The notes under the pieces: generated by a model | Told to the model about the DNA's origin: nothing | The model's database searches: none | The model's input: only the letters and a program-made list of their open reading frames with translations | Assembly (NCBI RefSeq): GCF_034314045.1 | Contig: NZ_JAVIWL010000001.1 | Span: forward strand, 2,728,001-2,792,000 | DNA length: 64,000 nt | Direction: 5' to 3' | Source of the DNA: Glaciimonas sp. CA11.2 | GTDB lineage: Bacteria; Pseudomonadota; Gammaproteobacteria; Burkholderiales; Burkholderiaceae_D | Program-made: the position numbers and the translations under genes | Shown: in pieces, positions 38,655-47,149 of the stretch | Position numbering within the stretch: the first letter of the stretch is position 1 | Layout: every line of letters starts with the position of its first letter

Positions 38655-39503
38655 TCACTCTTTTTCTATTAGAAAATTACGTGATGCCGGTTTGAGAGTG
38701 GGATCGTTGATAGTGCCATCTTTCAGCGATATCCCGGTTAACTGCCGACTGAATGCTTCGGATAGCAAATAATGTAGTTTACCTGCTGCGTCTGGATAGC
38801 TTAATCCGGCAGGGCGGATATTTGATATGCAGTTTCTACTTTCATCGGTCAAGCCCACATGCGGTTGCCATGTCAGATAAATGCCCATGCTGTCTGGCGA
38901 GCTTAGACCGGGGCGTTCGCCGATCAACACTACGACCATCTTTGCGCCTAGCAATTCACCAATCTCATCGCCAATAGCCACACGTCCCTGACGTACGATT
39001 GTAAAGGGTGCAGTTGACCAGTTTTCGGCTTTTAGCAACGGCATGAGCGTAGCAAGAAAAGTTGCTGCATTTTGTTCAATCGCCAATGCAGAAAGGCCAT
39101 CGGCAATTACGAATGCCAGATCAACGTGCCGCTGGCTAGTGTGAGTTTTTATGGTGGTTGAATCTTTAAGCGGCGCTGATAACGCCTCCAGAATCTGATG
39201 CGAAGAAGGGGACAGTTTTCGACCAAAATCTGGTCGCTGCAAATAGCTATCCCGGGTTTCAGCGACGCTTGATAAGGTAATGCATGCATTCTGTTGACTA
39301 ACGCCGCAGTCAGTTAGCGCTTGCGCCACTTTTTCGGTATCCAGCATCTGATGCACGGCGTCACGCGCCCTTGCATGGGCTAGCTGAAAGTCCAATTGAA
39401 CGGCAGTTGGCAGACTTATTCCGGCACGGCCGAGCGCGATCCTTGCGCTCGTAAATTGGCGCAGGAGTTGCCATGGATTGGTAATAACCGTTGGTTTAGT
39501 CAT
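38655..39503 (-). CDS. eutC: Ethanolamine ammonia-lyase small subunit
   Basis: EutC is the light chain of the adenosylcobalamin-dependent ammonia-lyase that turns ethanolamine into acetaldehyde and ammonia; it helps form the cobalamin site. The 282-residue protein has PWQLLRQFTSARIALGRAGISLPT near its N-terminus, a motif with the RxALGRxGxSLPT pattern of EutC. VFVIADGLSALA-like sequence (DLAFVIADGLSALAIEQNA) and ERPGLSSPDSMGIYLTW are also diagnostic. It follows eutB after 81 bases. No eutA reactivase or shell genes are in the window. Confidence 0.95.
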   Translation of the reverse strand: MTKPTVITNPWQLLRQFTSARIALGRAGISLPTAVQLDFQLAHARARDAVHQMLDTEKVAQALTDCGVSQQNACITLSSVAETRDSYLQRPDFGRKLSPSSHQILEALSAPLKDSTTIKTHTSQRHVDLAFVIADGLSALAIEQNAATFLATLMPLLKAENWSTAPFTIVRQGRVAIGDEIGELLGAKMVVVLIGERPGLSSPDSMGIYLTWQPHVGLTDESRNCISNIRPAGLSYPDAAGKLHYLLSEAFSRQLTGISLKDGTINDPTLKPASRNFLIEKE

Positions 39504-39584
39504 ACTTAATTAACCCGTTTCTGTCCTTCGTTTCTGTCCTTATTATCTCGCAGCTTGCGGGAGTGCGGTTGTCCAAGTGCGCTA

Positions 39585-40988
39585 TCACGGCAGACGCAAC
39601 AAGGCGTGTTTAAACGCCGGTGGTAGTTCCTCTTTAAGCATTAACGTGCCATCGCCGGAAAATATTTGCATGTCTTGCAGCCACTTTTCAAATTCGGGCG
39701 CTGGCTTTAGCCCCAATACGCGTCGGGCGTAAAGTGCGTCGTGGAATGAAGTCGATTGATAGTGCAGCATAATATCGTCCGATCCGGGCACACCCATGAT
39801 GAAATTGCAACCGGCTGTGCCCAGCAATGTCAGCAAAACGTCCATGTCATTTTGATCCGCTTCGGCGTGGTTGGTGTAGCAGACATCGCAACCCATCGGC
39901 AATCCTAACAACTTCGCGCAAAAGTGATCTTCCAGACCGGCGCGGATTATTTGCTTCCCATCATATAAATATTCAGGACCAATAAAGCCAACTACTGAGT
40001 TCACCAGAAGCGGTTTAAATTTTCTGGCAACCGCGTAGGCACGCGCTTCGCAGGTTTGCTGATCGATCCCATGATGGGCGTTAGCCGACAGGGCGCTACC
40101 TTGCCCGGTTTCAAAATACATGACGTTGTTGCCGATGGTGCCGCGTCCCAAAGAAAGCGCTGCTTGCTGCGCCTCATCCAACAAATTCAACTTGATCCCA
40201 AAACTTTGGTTGGCTGCCTCGGTGCCAGCAATCGACTGAAATACCAAATCCACGGGAGCGCCGCGGTTGATCGCTTCTATCGTGTTGGTGACATGCGTCA
40301 GCACGCAGGATTGAGTAGGAATGCGGTATTGTTGAATGATCTGATCCAGCATCGATACCAGTTTGATGACTTGCCCGACGTTATCGGTGGCCGGATTGAT
40401 ACCAATCACCGCATCGCCGCTGCCATACATCAAGCCGTCTAGAATGCTAGCGGCAATTCCTGTGGCGTCATCGGTCGGATGGTTCGGTTGCAGGCGGGTC
40501 GATAGACGGTTAGCTAGTCCAATGGTATTGCGGAAGCGGGTGACGACGCGACATTTTTTGGCAACCAGAATCAAATCCTGGACGCGCATGATTTTTGAGA
40601 CCGCTGCCGCCATCTCCGGCGTGATGCCGGGCGCGATCGCAGTGAGTAATAACTCTGTGGCAGCGTCGCTCAGAAGCCAGTTGCGGAAGTCGCCAATCGT
40701 TAAGTGTCGGATGGCGGCGAAGGCATTGGCATCGTGGTCATCGATAATCAATCGGCTGACCTCGTCGCTTTCGTAGGGGACCAGTAAATCGTTAAGGAAT
40801 GTGGTTAGTGGCAGCGCCGCCAGAGTCATCTGTGCAGCGACACGCTCTTCGGCACTGGCGGCAGCGATACCCGCCAGATGGTCGCCCGAGCGTGTGGGAG
40901 TGGCTTTTGCCATCAGGTCTTTCAGGTCGCGAAATTGGTAGGTTTTAGTCCCTACCACGTGACTGAACCGGACAATCGGACGGTGCAT
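39585..40988 (-). CDS. eutB: Ethanolamine ammonia-lyase large subunit
   Basis: EutB is the TIM-barrel catalytic subunit of ethanolamine ammonia-lyase, giving acetaldehyde and ammonia with coenzyme B12. The 467-residue length is near that of E. coli EutB (453). Typical stretches are YGSGDAVIGINPATD, QSCVLTHVTNTIEAI, YFETGQGSALSANAHHG, and GLPMGCDVCYTNHAEADQND. It precedes eutC and follows the DUF779 and aldehyde dehydrogenase genes on the same strand, which supplies the step from acetaldehyde to acetate. The gap of about 350 bases upstream leaves room for a separate promoter. Confidence 0.96.
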   Translation of the reverse strand: MHRPIVRFSHVVGTKTYQFRDLKDLMAKATPTRSGDHLAGIAAASAEERVAAQMTLAALPLTTFLNDLLVPYESDEVSRLIIDDHDANAFAAIRHLTIGDFRNWLLSDAATELLLTAIAPGITPEMAAAVSKIMRVQDLILVAKKCRVVTRFRNTIGLANRLSTRLQPNHPTDDATGIAASILDGLMYGSGDAVIGINPATDNVGQVIKLVSMLDQIIQQYRIPTQSCVLTHVTNTIEAINRGAPVDLVFQSIAGTEAANQSFGIKLNLLDEAQQAALSLGRGTIGNNVMYFETGQGSALSANAHHGIDQQTCEARAYAVARKFKPLLVNSVVGFIGPEYLYDGKQIIRAGLEDHFCAKLLGLPMGCDVCYTNHAEADQNDMDVLLTLLGTAGCNFIMGVPGSDDIMLHYQSTSFHDALYARRVLGLKPAPEFEKWLQDMQIFSGDGTLMLKEELPPAFKHALLRLP

Positions 40989-41337
40989 AGGCGGCCTGTT
41001 TTACGTTTGAAAAAACGTGCGGTCCAAAGCGGAGCCGAACGACGTATTTACAGAGATTAGCAGAGATAAGCCGATATTAGCTGATATAAACTAAAAGTTG
41101 GCCGAGGATGCCAACGGCAATAGAAGCGCGTTGAACGTCGCGCGTCGTTTCTTTGGCGTCGATGTGGCTTTTTTAGTATCATCGGGGCGGTGATTCACGC
41201 GTGATGAATGAACCACAATTAACAAACCATGAAATACGGCGACTAATACTGAATCGCAGGAATTTAACGACCCGGCTTGGTAGCTGCTGATCGGATTTTA
41301 GCTATCGTCAGTCCGGACCAGACTGCTTTAGTTTGGG
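40989..41337. other. Gap between the DUF779 gene and eutB
   Basis: These roughly 350 bases contain a weak 6-bp inverted repeat (GTTGGC at 41097 and GCCAAC at 41110) and a CAGTC/GACTG pair near the DUF779 stop. I looked for a second σ54 signature on the minus strand and found none. No gene seen. Confidence 0.4.
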
Positions 41338-41736
41338 TCAGGATACTGTCTGTTTTCCAAGCAGTTGGGGCAACTTTGCCAATGCATCGTATTCCTCATC
41401 GCTAAACAGCCTTGATCGCGTCAAAAAGCGACGTCCTGATCCGTTGTCTAGTGAGAACATGCCACCGTTGCCATTGACAACGTCAATGATTAATTGCGTA
41501 TGTTTCCAGTATTCGAATTGCTCGGCGCCGATATAAAACGGTTCACCATCCAGTTCACCCAAATACACATCTCCGTCGCCAACCTGAAAATCGTCTCGGG
41601 CGTAACACATGGGGGCACTGCCATCGCAGCAGCCGCCGGATTGAAAAAACATTAGCGCACCATGTCTTTTTCTTAGCGTTTGTAGCAATTCTAGCGTCGC
41701 TTCAGTCGCAACGACTCGGGCGGGGGTAGTTGACAT
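41338..41736 (-). CDS. DUF779 domain-containing protein
   Basis: A 132-residue protein of the DUF779 family, which is regularly encoded beside aldehyde dehydrogenases and whose biochemical role is not established. Conserved features include LMFFQSGGCCDGSAPMCY (a Cys-Cys pair plus a third Cys), DVYLGELDGEPFYIG and the FEYWKHTQLIIDVV motif. The ATG at 41736 has AAAGG upstream. An in-frame start at 41817 would translate a dispersed repeat and is rejected. It follows the aldehyde dehydrogenase gene, separated by that repeat. Confidence 0.92.
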   Translation of the reverse strand: MSTTPARVVATEATLELLQTLRKRHGALMFFQSGGCCDGSAPMCYARDDFQVGDGDVYLGELDGEPFYIGAEQFEYWKHTQLIIDVVNGNGGMFSLDNGSGRRFLTRSRLFSDEEYDALAKLPQLLGKQTVS

Positions 41737-41758
41737 AAGAAAGGCCTTTCGTGAAAAA

Positions 41759-41886
41759 TAGGACTTACGCAAATCCGCACCAGCGGCGCTATGCTTCACA
41801 ATTTTATAATGCGGCATAAGCTTCGTAAAATAGGGGCGATAAACCTGCTACTGAGCTGTTGCTGGGACGATTTTGCGTAAATCCTA
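41759..41886. repeat. Dispersed element with inverted ends, copy A
   Basis: The ends TAGGACTTACGCAAA (41759-41773) and TTTGCGTAAATCCTA (41872-41886) are inverted repeats with one mismatch. Inside are CCAGCGGCG (41780-41788) and TTGCTGGGACGATTTTGCG (41859-41877), both present in copy B at 54614-54726. The middle differs between copies. It lies between the aldehyde dehydrogenase gene and the DUF779 gene, in the same operon. It looks like a REP/MITE-type element without coding capacity. Confidence 0.82.
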
Positions 41887-41951
41887 AGAAAATTGAACTC
41901 TGCCTTAACCGGCGGTAAAGCAGAGTCCACATTACAATCTAGCAGCGAACT

Positions 41952-43472
41952 TTAGAAAAAGCCTAAAGCGTTAGGGCTATAACTGACCAACAGATTTTTG
42001 GTTTGTTGATAGTGATCCAACATCATCTTGTGATTCTCACGACCGATACCAGACTGCTTGTAACCACCAAATGCTGCATGCGCAGGGTACAGGTGATAAC
42101 AGTTAGTCCAGACCCGACCCGCTTGAATCTCGCGACCCATACGGAAAGCACGTGAGCCATCGCGTGTCCACAGCCCTGCGCCCAGACCATACAATGTGTC
42201 GTTGGCGATTTCCAGCGCTTCTTCTTCGTCTTTGAAAGTCGTGACAGACAACACAGGTCCAAAAATTTCTTCCTGGAAGATGCGCATTTTGTTATTACCT
42301 TCGAACACGGTTGGTTCCATGTAATAACCCGCATCCAGATCACCGCCATGTTGCGTGCGACCGCCGCCGGTGAGCAACTTGGCGCCTTCTTGTTTGCCAA
42401 TGTCGATGTATGACAGAATTTTTTCGAGCTGTTCCTGCGATGCTTGTGCACCGATCATCGTGCTCATTTCGAGTGGATTGCCTTGCTTGATGGCTTTTAC
42501 GCGTTTTAATGCACGTTCCATAAAGCGGTCATAGATGGATTCTTGAATCAACGCGCGTGATGGGCAAGTGCACACTTCACCTTGATTTAGCGCGAACATG
42601 GCAAAGCCTTCCAGGCATTTGTCAAAGAACGCATCGTCCTGATCCATGACATCAGCAAAGAAGATGTTAGGCGATTTGCCGCCTAGTTCCAGCGTTACAG
42701 GGATGATGTTTTGCGATGCGTATTGCATGATGAGGCGGCCGGTAGTAGTTTCACCGGTGAAAGCGATCTTGGCAATCCGCTTGCTCGAAGCCAACGGTTT
42801 GCCTGCTTCCAGACCGAAACCTTGAATAATATTAAGCACACCCGGTGGCAACAAATCTTGCACTAGTTCAATCCACACCATAATCGAGGCTGGTGTTTGT
42901 TCAGCTGGCTTAAGGACGATGCAATTGCCTGCCGCCAACGCCGGTGCCATTTTCCAGACTGCCATCAATATCGGAAAATTCCACGGAATGATCTGACCAA
43001 CGACGCCCAAAGGCTCATGGAAATGATAAGCGTAAGTTTCTGCATCGATGGTCGCGACAGTGCCTTCTTGGGCACGGATGCAACCGGCAAAATAGCGGAA
43101 ATGATCAATAGCCAATGGAATGTCGGCTAATGTTGTTTCGCGCAGAGGTTTACCGTTGTCGATCGTTTCGGCAATAGCCAGCAACTCCAGATTAGCTTCC
43201 ATCCGGTCTGCGATTTTAAGCAGGATGTTGGCGCGGTCGGCAGGTGAAGTCCGGCCCCAGGCACGCTTAGCGGCATGTGCGGCGTCTAATGCCAGATCGA
43301 CATCTTCTGCGCTGGATCGTGCTACTTCGCAAAAAGCGCGACCGAGAACAGGACTAATGTTTTCAAAATACTCACCCTTTACCGGTGGGACAAATTTTCC
43401 ACCGATGAAATTGTCGTAACGTTGCTTGAAGGGATTTTTAATGCCTAGTTTGGTGATGTCTGCTAGATTCAT
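41952..43472 (-). CDS. NAD-dependent aldehyde dehydrogenase (acetaldehyde, ExaC/AcoD type)
   Basis: A 506-residue class 3 aldehyde dehydrogenase family enzyme that should oxidise acetaldehyde to acetate. NAD-binding sequence [23 protein letters not shown], the general base Glu in [12 protein letters not shown] and the catalytic Cys in [14 protein letters not shown] are present; the EVCTCPSR form is that of the ExaC/AcoD/EutE-like acetaldehyde group. DUF779 next door is the usual partner of this type. EutBC downstream provides acetaldehyde. A near-consensus σ54 promoter lies about 70-80 bases upstream of the ATG, so expression needs an enhancer-binding activator. Confidence 0.94.
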   Translation of the reverse strand: MNLADITKLGIKNPFKQRYDNFIGGKFVPPVKGEYFENISPVLGRAFCEVARSSAEDVDLALDAAHAAKRAWGRTSPADRANILLKIADRMEANLELLAIAETIDNGKPLRETTLADIPLAIDHFRYFAGCIRAQEGTVATIDAETYAYHFHEPLGVVGQIIPWNFPILMAVWKMAPALAAGNCIVLKPAEQTPASIMVWIELVQDLLPPGVLNIIQGFGLEAGKPLASSKRIAKIAFTGETTTGRLIMQYASQNIIPVTLELGGKSPNIFFADVMDQDDAFFDKCLEGFAMFALNQGEVCTCPSRALIQESIYDRFMERALKRVKAIKQGNPLEMSTMIGAQASQEQLEKILSYIDIGKQEGAKLLTGGGRTQHGGDLDAGYYMEPTVFEGNNKMRIFQEEIFGPVLSVTTFKDEEEALEIANDTLYGLGAGLWTRDGSRAFRMGREIQAGRVWTNCYHLYPAHAAFGGYKQSGIGRENHKMMLDHYQQTKNLLVSYSPNALGFF

Positions 43473-43551
43473 GTCGTCCTCCGAAAGGGATTTTAGTTAA
43501 TTGATTACCAAGTTGGCGTTAGGCCAAGGTGCAACAGGCACTCAACCTATT

Positions 43552-43567
43552 TGCAAAGGTCGTGCCA
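43552..43567 (-). promoter_or_regulatory. σ54 (RpoN) promoter of the aldehyde dehydrogenase operon
   Basis: On the minus strand the sequence reads TGGCACG-ACCT-TTGCA, a complete match to the -24/-12 consensus TGGCACG-N4-TTGCW. The -12 GC would put the transcription start near 43541, about 70 bases before the ATG. Such promoters need an AcoR/EatR-like activator; none is encoded here. Confidence 0.85.
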
Positions 43568-43719
43568 ATCAATATTCCGCAGATTATTAGCCGGAATTTT
43601 TTTGCCATAAATCGCTGAAAACCCGCATGGATATTAACTATCACCTATCCGTTATGGGATAAATTTATCAGTTTCAAATTGCCCATGTCACAAACATAAA
43701 ACCACTGCTGTTTTATTTT

Positions 43720-43746
43720 GGAACACTCTTGCATTGGCAGTGTTCC
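43720..43746. promoter_or_regulatory. Palindrome, possible activator site for the σ54 promoter
   Basis: GGAACACT (43720-43727) and AGTGTTCC (43739-43746) form a perfect 8-bp inverted repeat with an 11-base spacer. It is about 165 bases upstream of the σ54 promoter, the normal distance for an enhancer-binding protein. The identity of the activator is unknown. Confidence 0.5.
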
Positions 43747-43876
43747 GAATTTGAACTGCCTTTGAAGTGATGCAATTTTGATTAATGACAAGTGGAGAAG
43801 TTCAGTCGCTTTGTATTCGGCAACGATTGGTTTGACACAAAAAAAACAATAAAATGTGGCGGTTAAAACCACCAAA

Positions 43877-43921
43877 TGCAACTTGGTTGCACTATAATCG
43901 GCACGCTGCAACTAGGTTGCA
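43877..43921. promoter_or_regulatory. Two tandem palindromes upstream of the metal transporter (Zur-like operator)
   Basis: TGCAAC-TTG-GTTGCA (43877-43891) and TGCAAC-TAG-GTTGCA (43907-43921) are identical in both arms and 30 bases apart, three helical turns. A TATAAT hexamer (43893-43898) lies between them, although no good -35 is seen. The first gene downstream on the plus strand belongs to a zinc/manganese ABC transporter, so a metal-responsive Fur-family repressor such as Zur is the likely ligand; this is inferred. Confidence 0.65.
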
Positions 43922-44086
43922 ATTGGCTTTCATCTGATTACAAAGAGCAACTAGTGGGCGAATGTAAAGAGACCATAGAGCAAAAATAGAGCCGGTTCGG
44001 ACTTGGTTTTGCCTTGGGTTTGCCGCGGTTTTGCCCTTTTGTGGCCCGATCGTGTCTAAACAATTTGTTGTAAATATAAAGCTAAG

Positions 44087-44233
44087 ATGTCGATCAAATC
44101 GTCCTCCCTTATGAATAAAAAGCGCAGTAGTATGCTGGCGCGTTCGGCATGGTTTCGACTAATGCTGGTACTTCCCGTGTGCGTTTTATTTTGGGTTGGC
44201 GTCTGGTGGGCACTGGCGGGAGCGACAGGATGA
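44087..44233 (+). CDS. Small membrane protein overlapping the metal ABC transporter ATPase gene
   Basis: I do not recognise a family. From ATG at 44087 the frame encodes 48 residues (MSIKSSSLMNKKRSSMLARS...); the in-frame ATG at 44111 would give 40. A basic Ser/Lys/Arg-rich N-terminus is followed by one hydrophobic helix, RLMLVLPVCVLFWVGVWWALAG. Its TGA overlaps the ATG of the ATPase gene (ATGA at 44230-44233), the same coupling seen between the ATPase and permease genes. That overlap, the clear membrane helix and the positive-inside N-terminus support a real gene. It may be an accessory subunit or a coupling leader; ribosome-binding sites are weak. Confidence 0.55.
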   Translation: MSIKSSSLMNKKRSSMLARSAWFRLMLVLPVCVLFWVGVWWALAGATG

Positions 44234-44973
44234 AACCGGCAGTAACGTTGCACAACCTGACGGTCGCCTATCGTCAGCATCCGGCTTTGCACCATATCAG
44301 CGGAAGCTTTGAATCCGGTTCACTGACCGCGATTATTGGCCCGAATGGTGCAGGGAAAAGTACCTTATTGAAAAGCTTGCTAGGATTGGTTCGCATCGAT
44401 AGCGGTCGCGTCGACATCAGCATTGCGCGCAAGCGTATCGCGTATTTGCCGCAGCAAGCTGAGATTGACCGCGGTTTTCCAATTTCAGTGATGGATTGCG
44501 TATTGCTGGGCTATTGGCAAAGTGCCGGGTTATTTGGTGGGATTACGAAGGCAATGTCAGAAAAAGGCGATGCCGCCTTACATGCGGTTGGCCTGGATGG
44601 ATTTGCTGATCGCTCCATTGGCAGTTTGTCGGCGGGACAGTTTCAGCGTGTCTTGTTTGCGCGGATTTTGTTGCAGGATGCCGAGCTAATTTTGCTCGAC
44701 GAACCGTTCAATGCCGTGGATGCAAAGACGACGGAAGATTTGCTGGTGATCGTACAGTCATGGCATGCGCAAAAGCGCACCGTGATTGCTGTGTTGCATG
44801 ACAACGAACAGGTGCGCCGCTATTTTCCCCAATCGGTATTGCTGGCACGGCGCCTGGTGGCATGGGGTGACACGACACACGTATTAACCGACGATCATTT
44901 GCGGCTGGCTAAAAATATGCCTGAAGCGCAGGATCCGAACGCACCATTTTGCCAGCCGGAGACGACGGCATGA
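44230..44973 (+). CDS. znuC: Zinc/manganese ABC transporter ATP-binding protein
   Basis: The ATPase of a metal-ion ABC importer (family of ZnuC/MntB), 247 residues, working on the inner face of the membrane. Walker A is GPNGAGKST, the signature LSAGQFQRVLFAR (Ala replaces the first Gly of LSGGQ, common in this family), Walker B LILLDEPFNAVD and the switch VLHDN. The ATG at 44230 (MKPAVTLHNLTVAY) overlaps the small upstream gene; a start at 44149 would add 27 residues in the frame of non-homologous sequence. Its stop overlaps the permease start (ATGA). The metal (Zn or Mn) is not certain from sequence. Confidence 0.9.
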   Translation: MKPAVTLHNLTVAYRQHPALHHISGSFESGSLTAIIGPNGAGKSTLLKSLLGLVRIDSGRVDISIARKRIAYLPQQAEIDRGFPISVMDCVLLGYWQSAGLFGGITKAMSEKGDAALHAVGLDGFADRSIGSLSAGQFQRVLFARILLQDAELILLDEPFNAVDAKTTEDLLVIVQSWHAQKRTVIAVLHDNEQVRRYFPQSVLLARRLVAWGDTTHVLTDDHLRLAKNMPEAQDPNAPFCQPETTA

Positions 44974-45875
44974 GTTTTTTCTCCCTGCATTGGTTGACCA
45001 CGTTTTATCAATTTACCTTAGCGCCATTTCAGGAGTTTGCCTTCATGCGGCGCGCTCTGATCGGTATTCTGGCGCTTGCGCTCAGCAGTGCGCCCCTTGG
45101 CGTGTTGTTGACGTTGCGCCGGATGAGTCTGTTTGGTGATGCGCTTAGCCATGCCGTGCTGCCGGGTGTCGCAGTCGGATTCATGTTATTCGGCTTGTCG
45201 CTGCCAGCGTTAAGCATCGGTGGCTTTCTGGCTGGCGTGATTGTGGTGGCGATTGCCGCGTTGATCAGTCGCCATACCGATTTAAAGGAAGATGCCAGTC
45301 TTGCGTCGATCTATTTGATCGCGCTGGCACTGGGCGTGATGCTGATCTCGGTCAACGGCTCCAAGCTAGATTTATTACATATTCTTTTTGGCAACGTACT
45401 TGGGGTCGATCGCGAAGGCTTGTTTCTGGTCGCCGGTGTCACAACGATCAGTTTGGTAGTAGGTGCCATGATGTATCGCGGGCTGGTATTGGAAAGTTTT
45501 GACGCCTCGTTTCTGGCGGCTTGCGGTGTCAAGGGCGCACGTGGTGCACTATTCCAGCAACTATTTTTGATGCTGGTAGTGCTCAATCTGGTGGCGTCTT
45601 TTCAGACGTTGGGTACGCTTATGGCGGTGGGATTGATGATGTTGCCAGCAGTTTCTGCGCGTCTTTGGCATGATACTTTGCCCGCACAATTGCTCAACAG
45701 CGCTTTGCAAGCGGCAGCGGCGGGTTATATCGGTTTATTGTTATCGTATTACACATCAACCCCTTCCGGTCCGACCATCATTGTCTGCGCCGGTGGACTG
45801 TATTTGATCTCGTTGCTGATCGCACCGCGTGGTTGGTTGGCAAAATTATGGAAGCGACCGCATCGGCTTGCCTGA
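44970..45875 (+). CDS. znuB: Zinc/manganese ABC transporter permease
   Basis: A 301-residue inner-membrane permease of the ABC-3 family, with about eight helices, that forms the channel of the metal importer. The family features are LTLRRMSLFGDALSHAVLPGVAVGF near residues 45-65 and the glycine-rich VAVGLMMLPAVSARLW-like segment (LMAVGLMMLPAVSARLW). ATG at 44970 overlaps the ATPase stop by 4 bases; the in-frame codon at 44949 lies inside the ATPase gene and is less likely. The substrate-binding gene follows after a 237-base gap. Confidence 0.92.
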   Translation: MSFFSLHWLTTFYQFTLAPFQEFAFMRRALIGILALALSSAPLGVLLTLRRMSLFGDALSHAVLPGVAVGFMLFGLSLPALSIGGFLAGVIVVAIAALISRHTDLKEDASLASIYLIALALGVMLISVNGSKLDLLHILFGNVLGVDREGLFLVAGVTTISLVVGAMMYRGLVLESFDASFLAACGVKGARGALFQQLFLMLVVLNLVASFQTLGTLMAVGLMMLPAVSARLWHDTLPAQLLNSALQAAAAGYIGLLLSYYTSTPSGPTIIVCAGGLYLISLLIAPRGWLAKLWKRPHRLA

Positions 45876-46042
45876 TTTGCGAACAATTACCAGGAGCGAC
45901 TTGTCAGTTGACGGATGAAAGCGGAACGTAAAAATAATCGACCAGAGTCAATTTTGTGATCGGTTTGGTTGCCGATTTTTCGAGGTTTGACGTTTAGTTC
46001 TCGATGGCGCTCTACGCCAACTCTTTCTAGTTTTGTGTTTTG

Positions 46043-46063
46043 TGGGCCGACGTCGTCGGCCCA
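46043..46063 (+). other. GC-rich hairpin between the permease and binding-protein genes
   Basis: TGGGCCGAC (46043-46051) and GTCGGCCCA (46055-46063) form a perfect 9-bp stem with a GTC loop. No U tract follows. It sits 50 bases before the metal-binding-protein ATG, within the operon, and could stabilise or partly terminate the message. Confidence 0.6.
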
Positions 46064-46112
46064 GCAGCGCCGTGCCTAATAGTTTTTGATTCCAATCCTC
46101 AAGGAGTATCGC

Positions 46113-47015
46113 ATGATGCGTTTTAAGCAATTTCTATCCATGATGATGGCGGCGGTTATAGTAACGATAGTCAGCAGTTCTGCATCGGCGGCCACAAAAA
46201 TGCCGGTCGTGGTGAGCTTTAGTATACTCAGCGATATCGTCAGCAATGTTGGCCGGGAACACATCAGCATATCGACGCTGGTCGGGCCGGACGAAGATGC
46301 GCATGTATATGCGCCGACGCCAAAAGACGTGAGAACATTGGCGCAAGCAAAGGTCGTGGTCATTAATGGTCTTGGTTTTGAGGGCTGGATTGAGCGGCTT
46401 GCCGATGCGGCAAATTACAAAGGTGCAGTAGTGGTCGTTAGCAATGGTATAACAGCCCGTCAACGCCCGGACGGCGGCGATGCCGGGCATCATCTTGATC
46501 CGCATGCATGGCAAGATCCGGCTAATGTGATGGTCTACATCCGCAATATTGTTGCCGCACTGAGCAAGGCTGACCCAGCCAACGCTACAGCATATAAAAA
46601 TAATGGTGCCGAATATACGCGCGCATTAGTGGCACTGGATAATTGGGCACAAGCGCAATTTGCGCAAATTCCCGACGCACGCCGTAACGTGATCACCTCC
46701 CATGATGCATTCGAATATTTTGGCGCACACTTTAAGGTACGTTTTCTTGCACCACAAGGCGTTTCAACCGAAAGCGAACCAAGTGCCAGAGATGTCGCGA
46801 TGCTGATCCGGCAAATCCGTGAGGAGCATAGCAAAGCGCTCTTTTTTGAAAATATGAGTAATCCGAAGCTATTGCAACAAATCAGCGATGAGGTTGGCGT
46901 TAAGCCTGGCGGCAAGTTATATGCGGATGCATTGTCGCAGGCTAATGGGGATGCCCCGACCTATTTGCGCATGATGCGTTTTAATGTGGCGCAAATCATG
47001 GATCGTCTGAAGTAG
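46113..47015 (+). CDS. znuA: Zinc/manganese ABC transporter substrate-binding protein
   Basis: A 300-residue periplasmic metal-binding protein of cluster A-I. The signal peptide (MMRFKQFLSMMMAAVIVTIVSSSASA) is followed by VVVSFSILSDIVSNVG. The expected metal ligands are His in GPDEDAHVYAPTP, His in HHLDPHAWQDP, His in SHDAFEYFG and Asp in LYADALS. The short HH loop (DAGHHLDPH) is much shorter than the His-rich loop of typical ZnuA, so manganese or a broader range is possible. AAGGAG lies before ATG 46113. The gene is in one operon with the ATPase and permease. Confidence 0.9.
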   Translation: MMRFKQFLSMMMAAVIVTIVSSSASAATKMPVVVSFSILSDIVSNVGREHISISTLVGPDEDAHVYAPTPKDVRTLAQAKVVVINGLGFEGWIERLADAANYKGAVVVVSNGITARQRPDGGDAGHHLDPHAWQDPANVMVYIRNIVAALSKADPANATAYKNNGAEYTRALVALDNWAQAQFAQIPDARRNVITSHDAFEYFGAHFKVRFLAPQGVSTESEPSARDVAMLIRQIREEHSKALFFENMSNPKLLQQISDEVGVKPGGKLYADALSQANGDAPTYLRMMRFNVAQIMDRLK

Positions 47016-47149
47016 GAGTAATTTGCAATGCACCACCGTCAAGTCACTACGCCATATTGCGCGTCTTTACGGTAGTCGTTCGGAAATGATGGCGCCAAGC
47101 AGATGTGACGATTGAACGGTAACATACTGACTTTCGTTAATGCGCCAAA

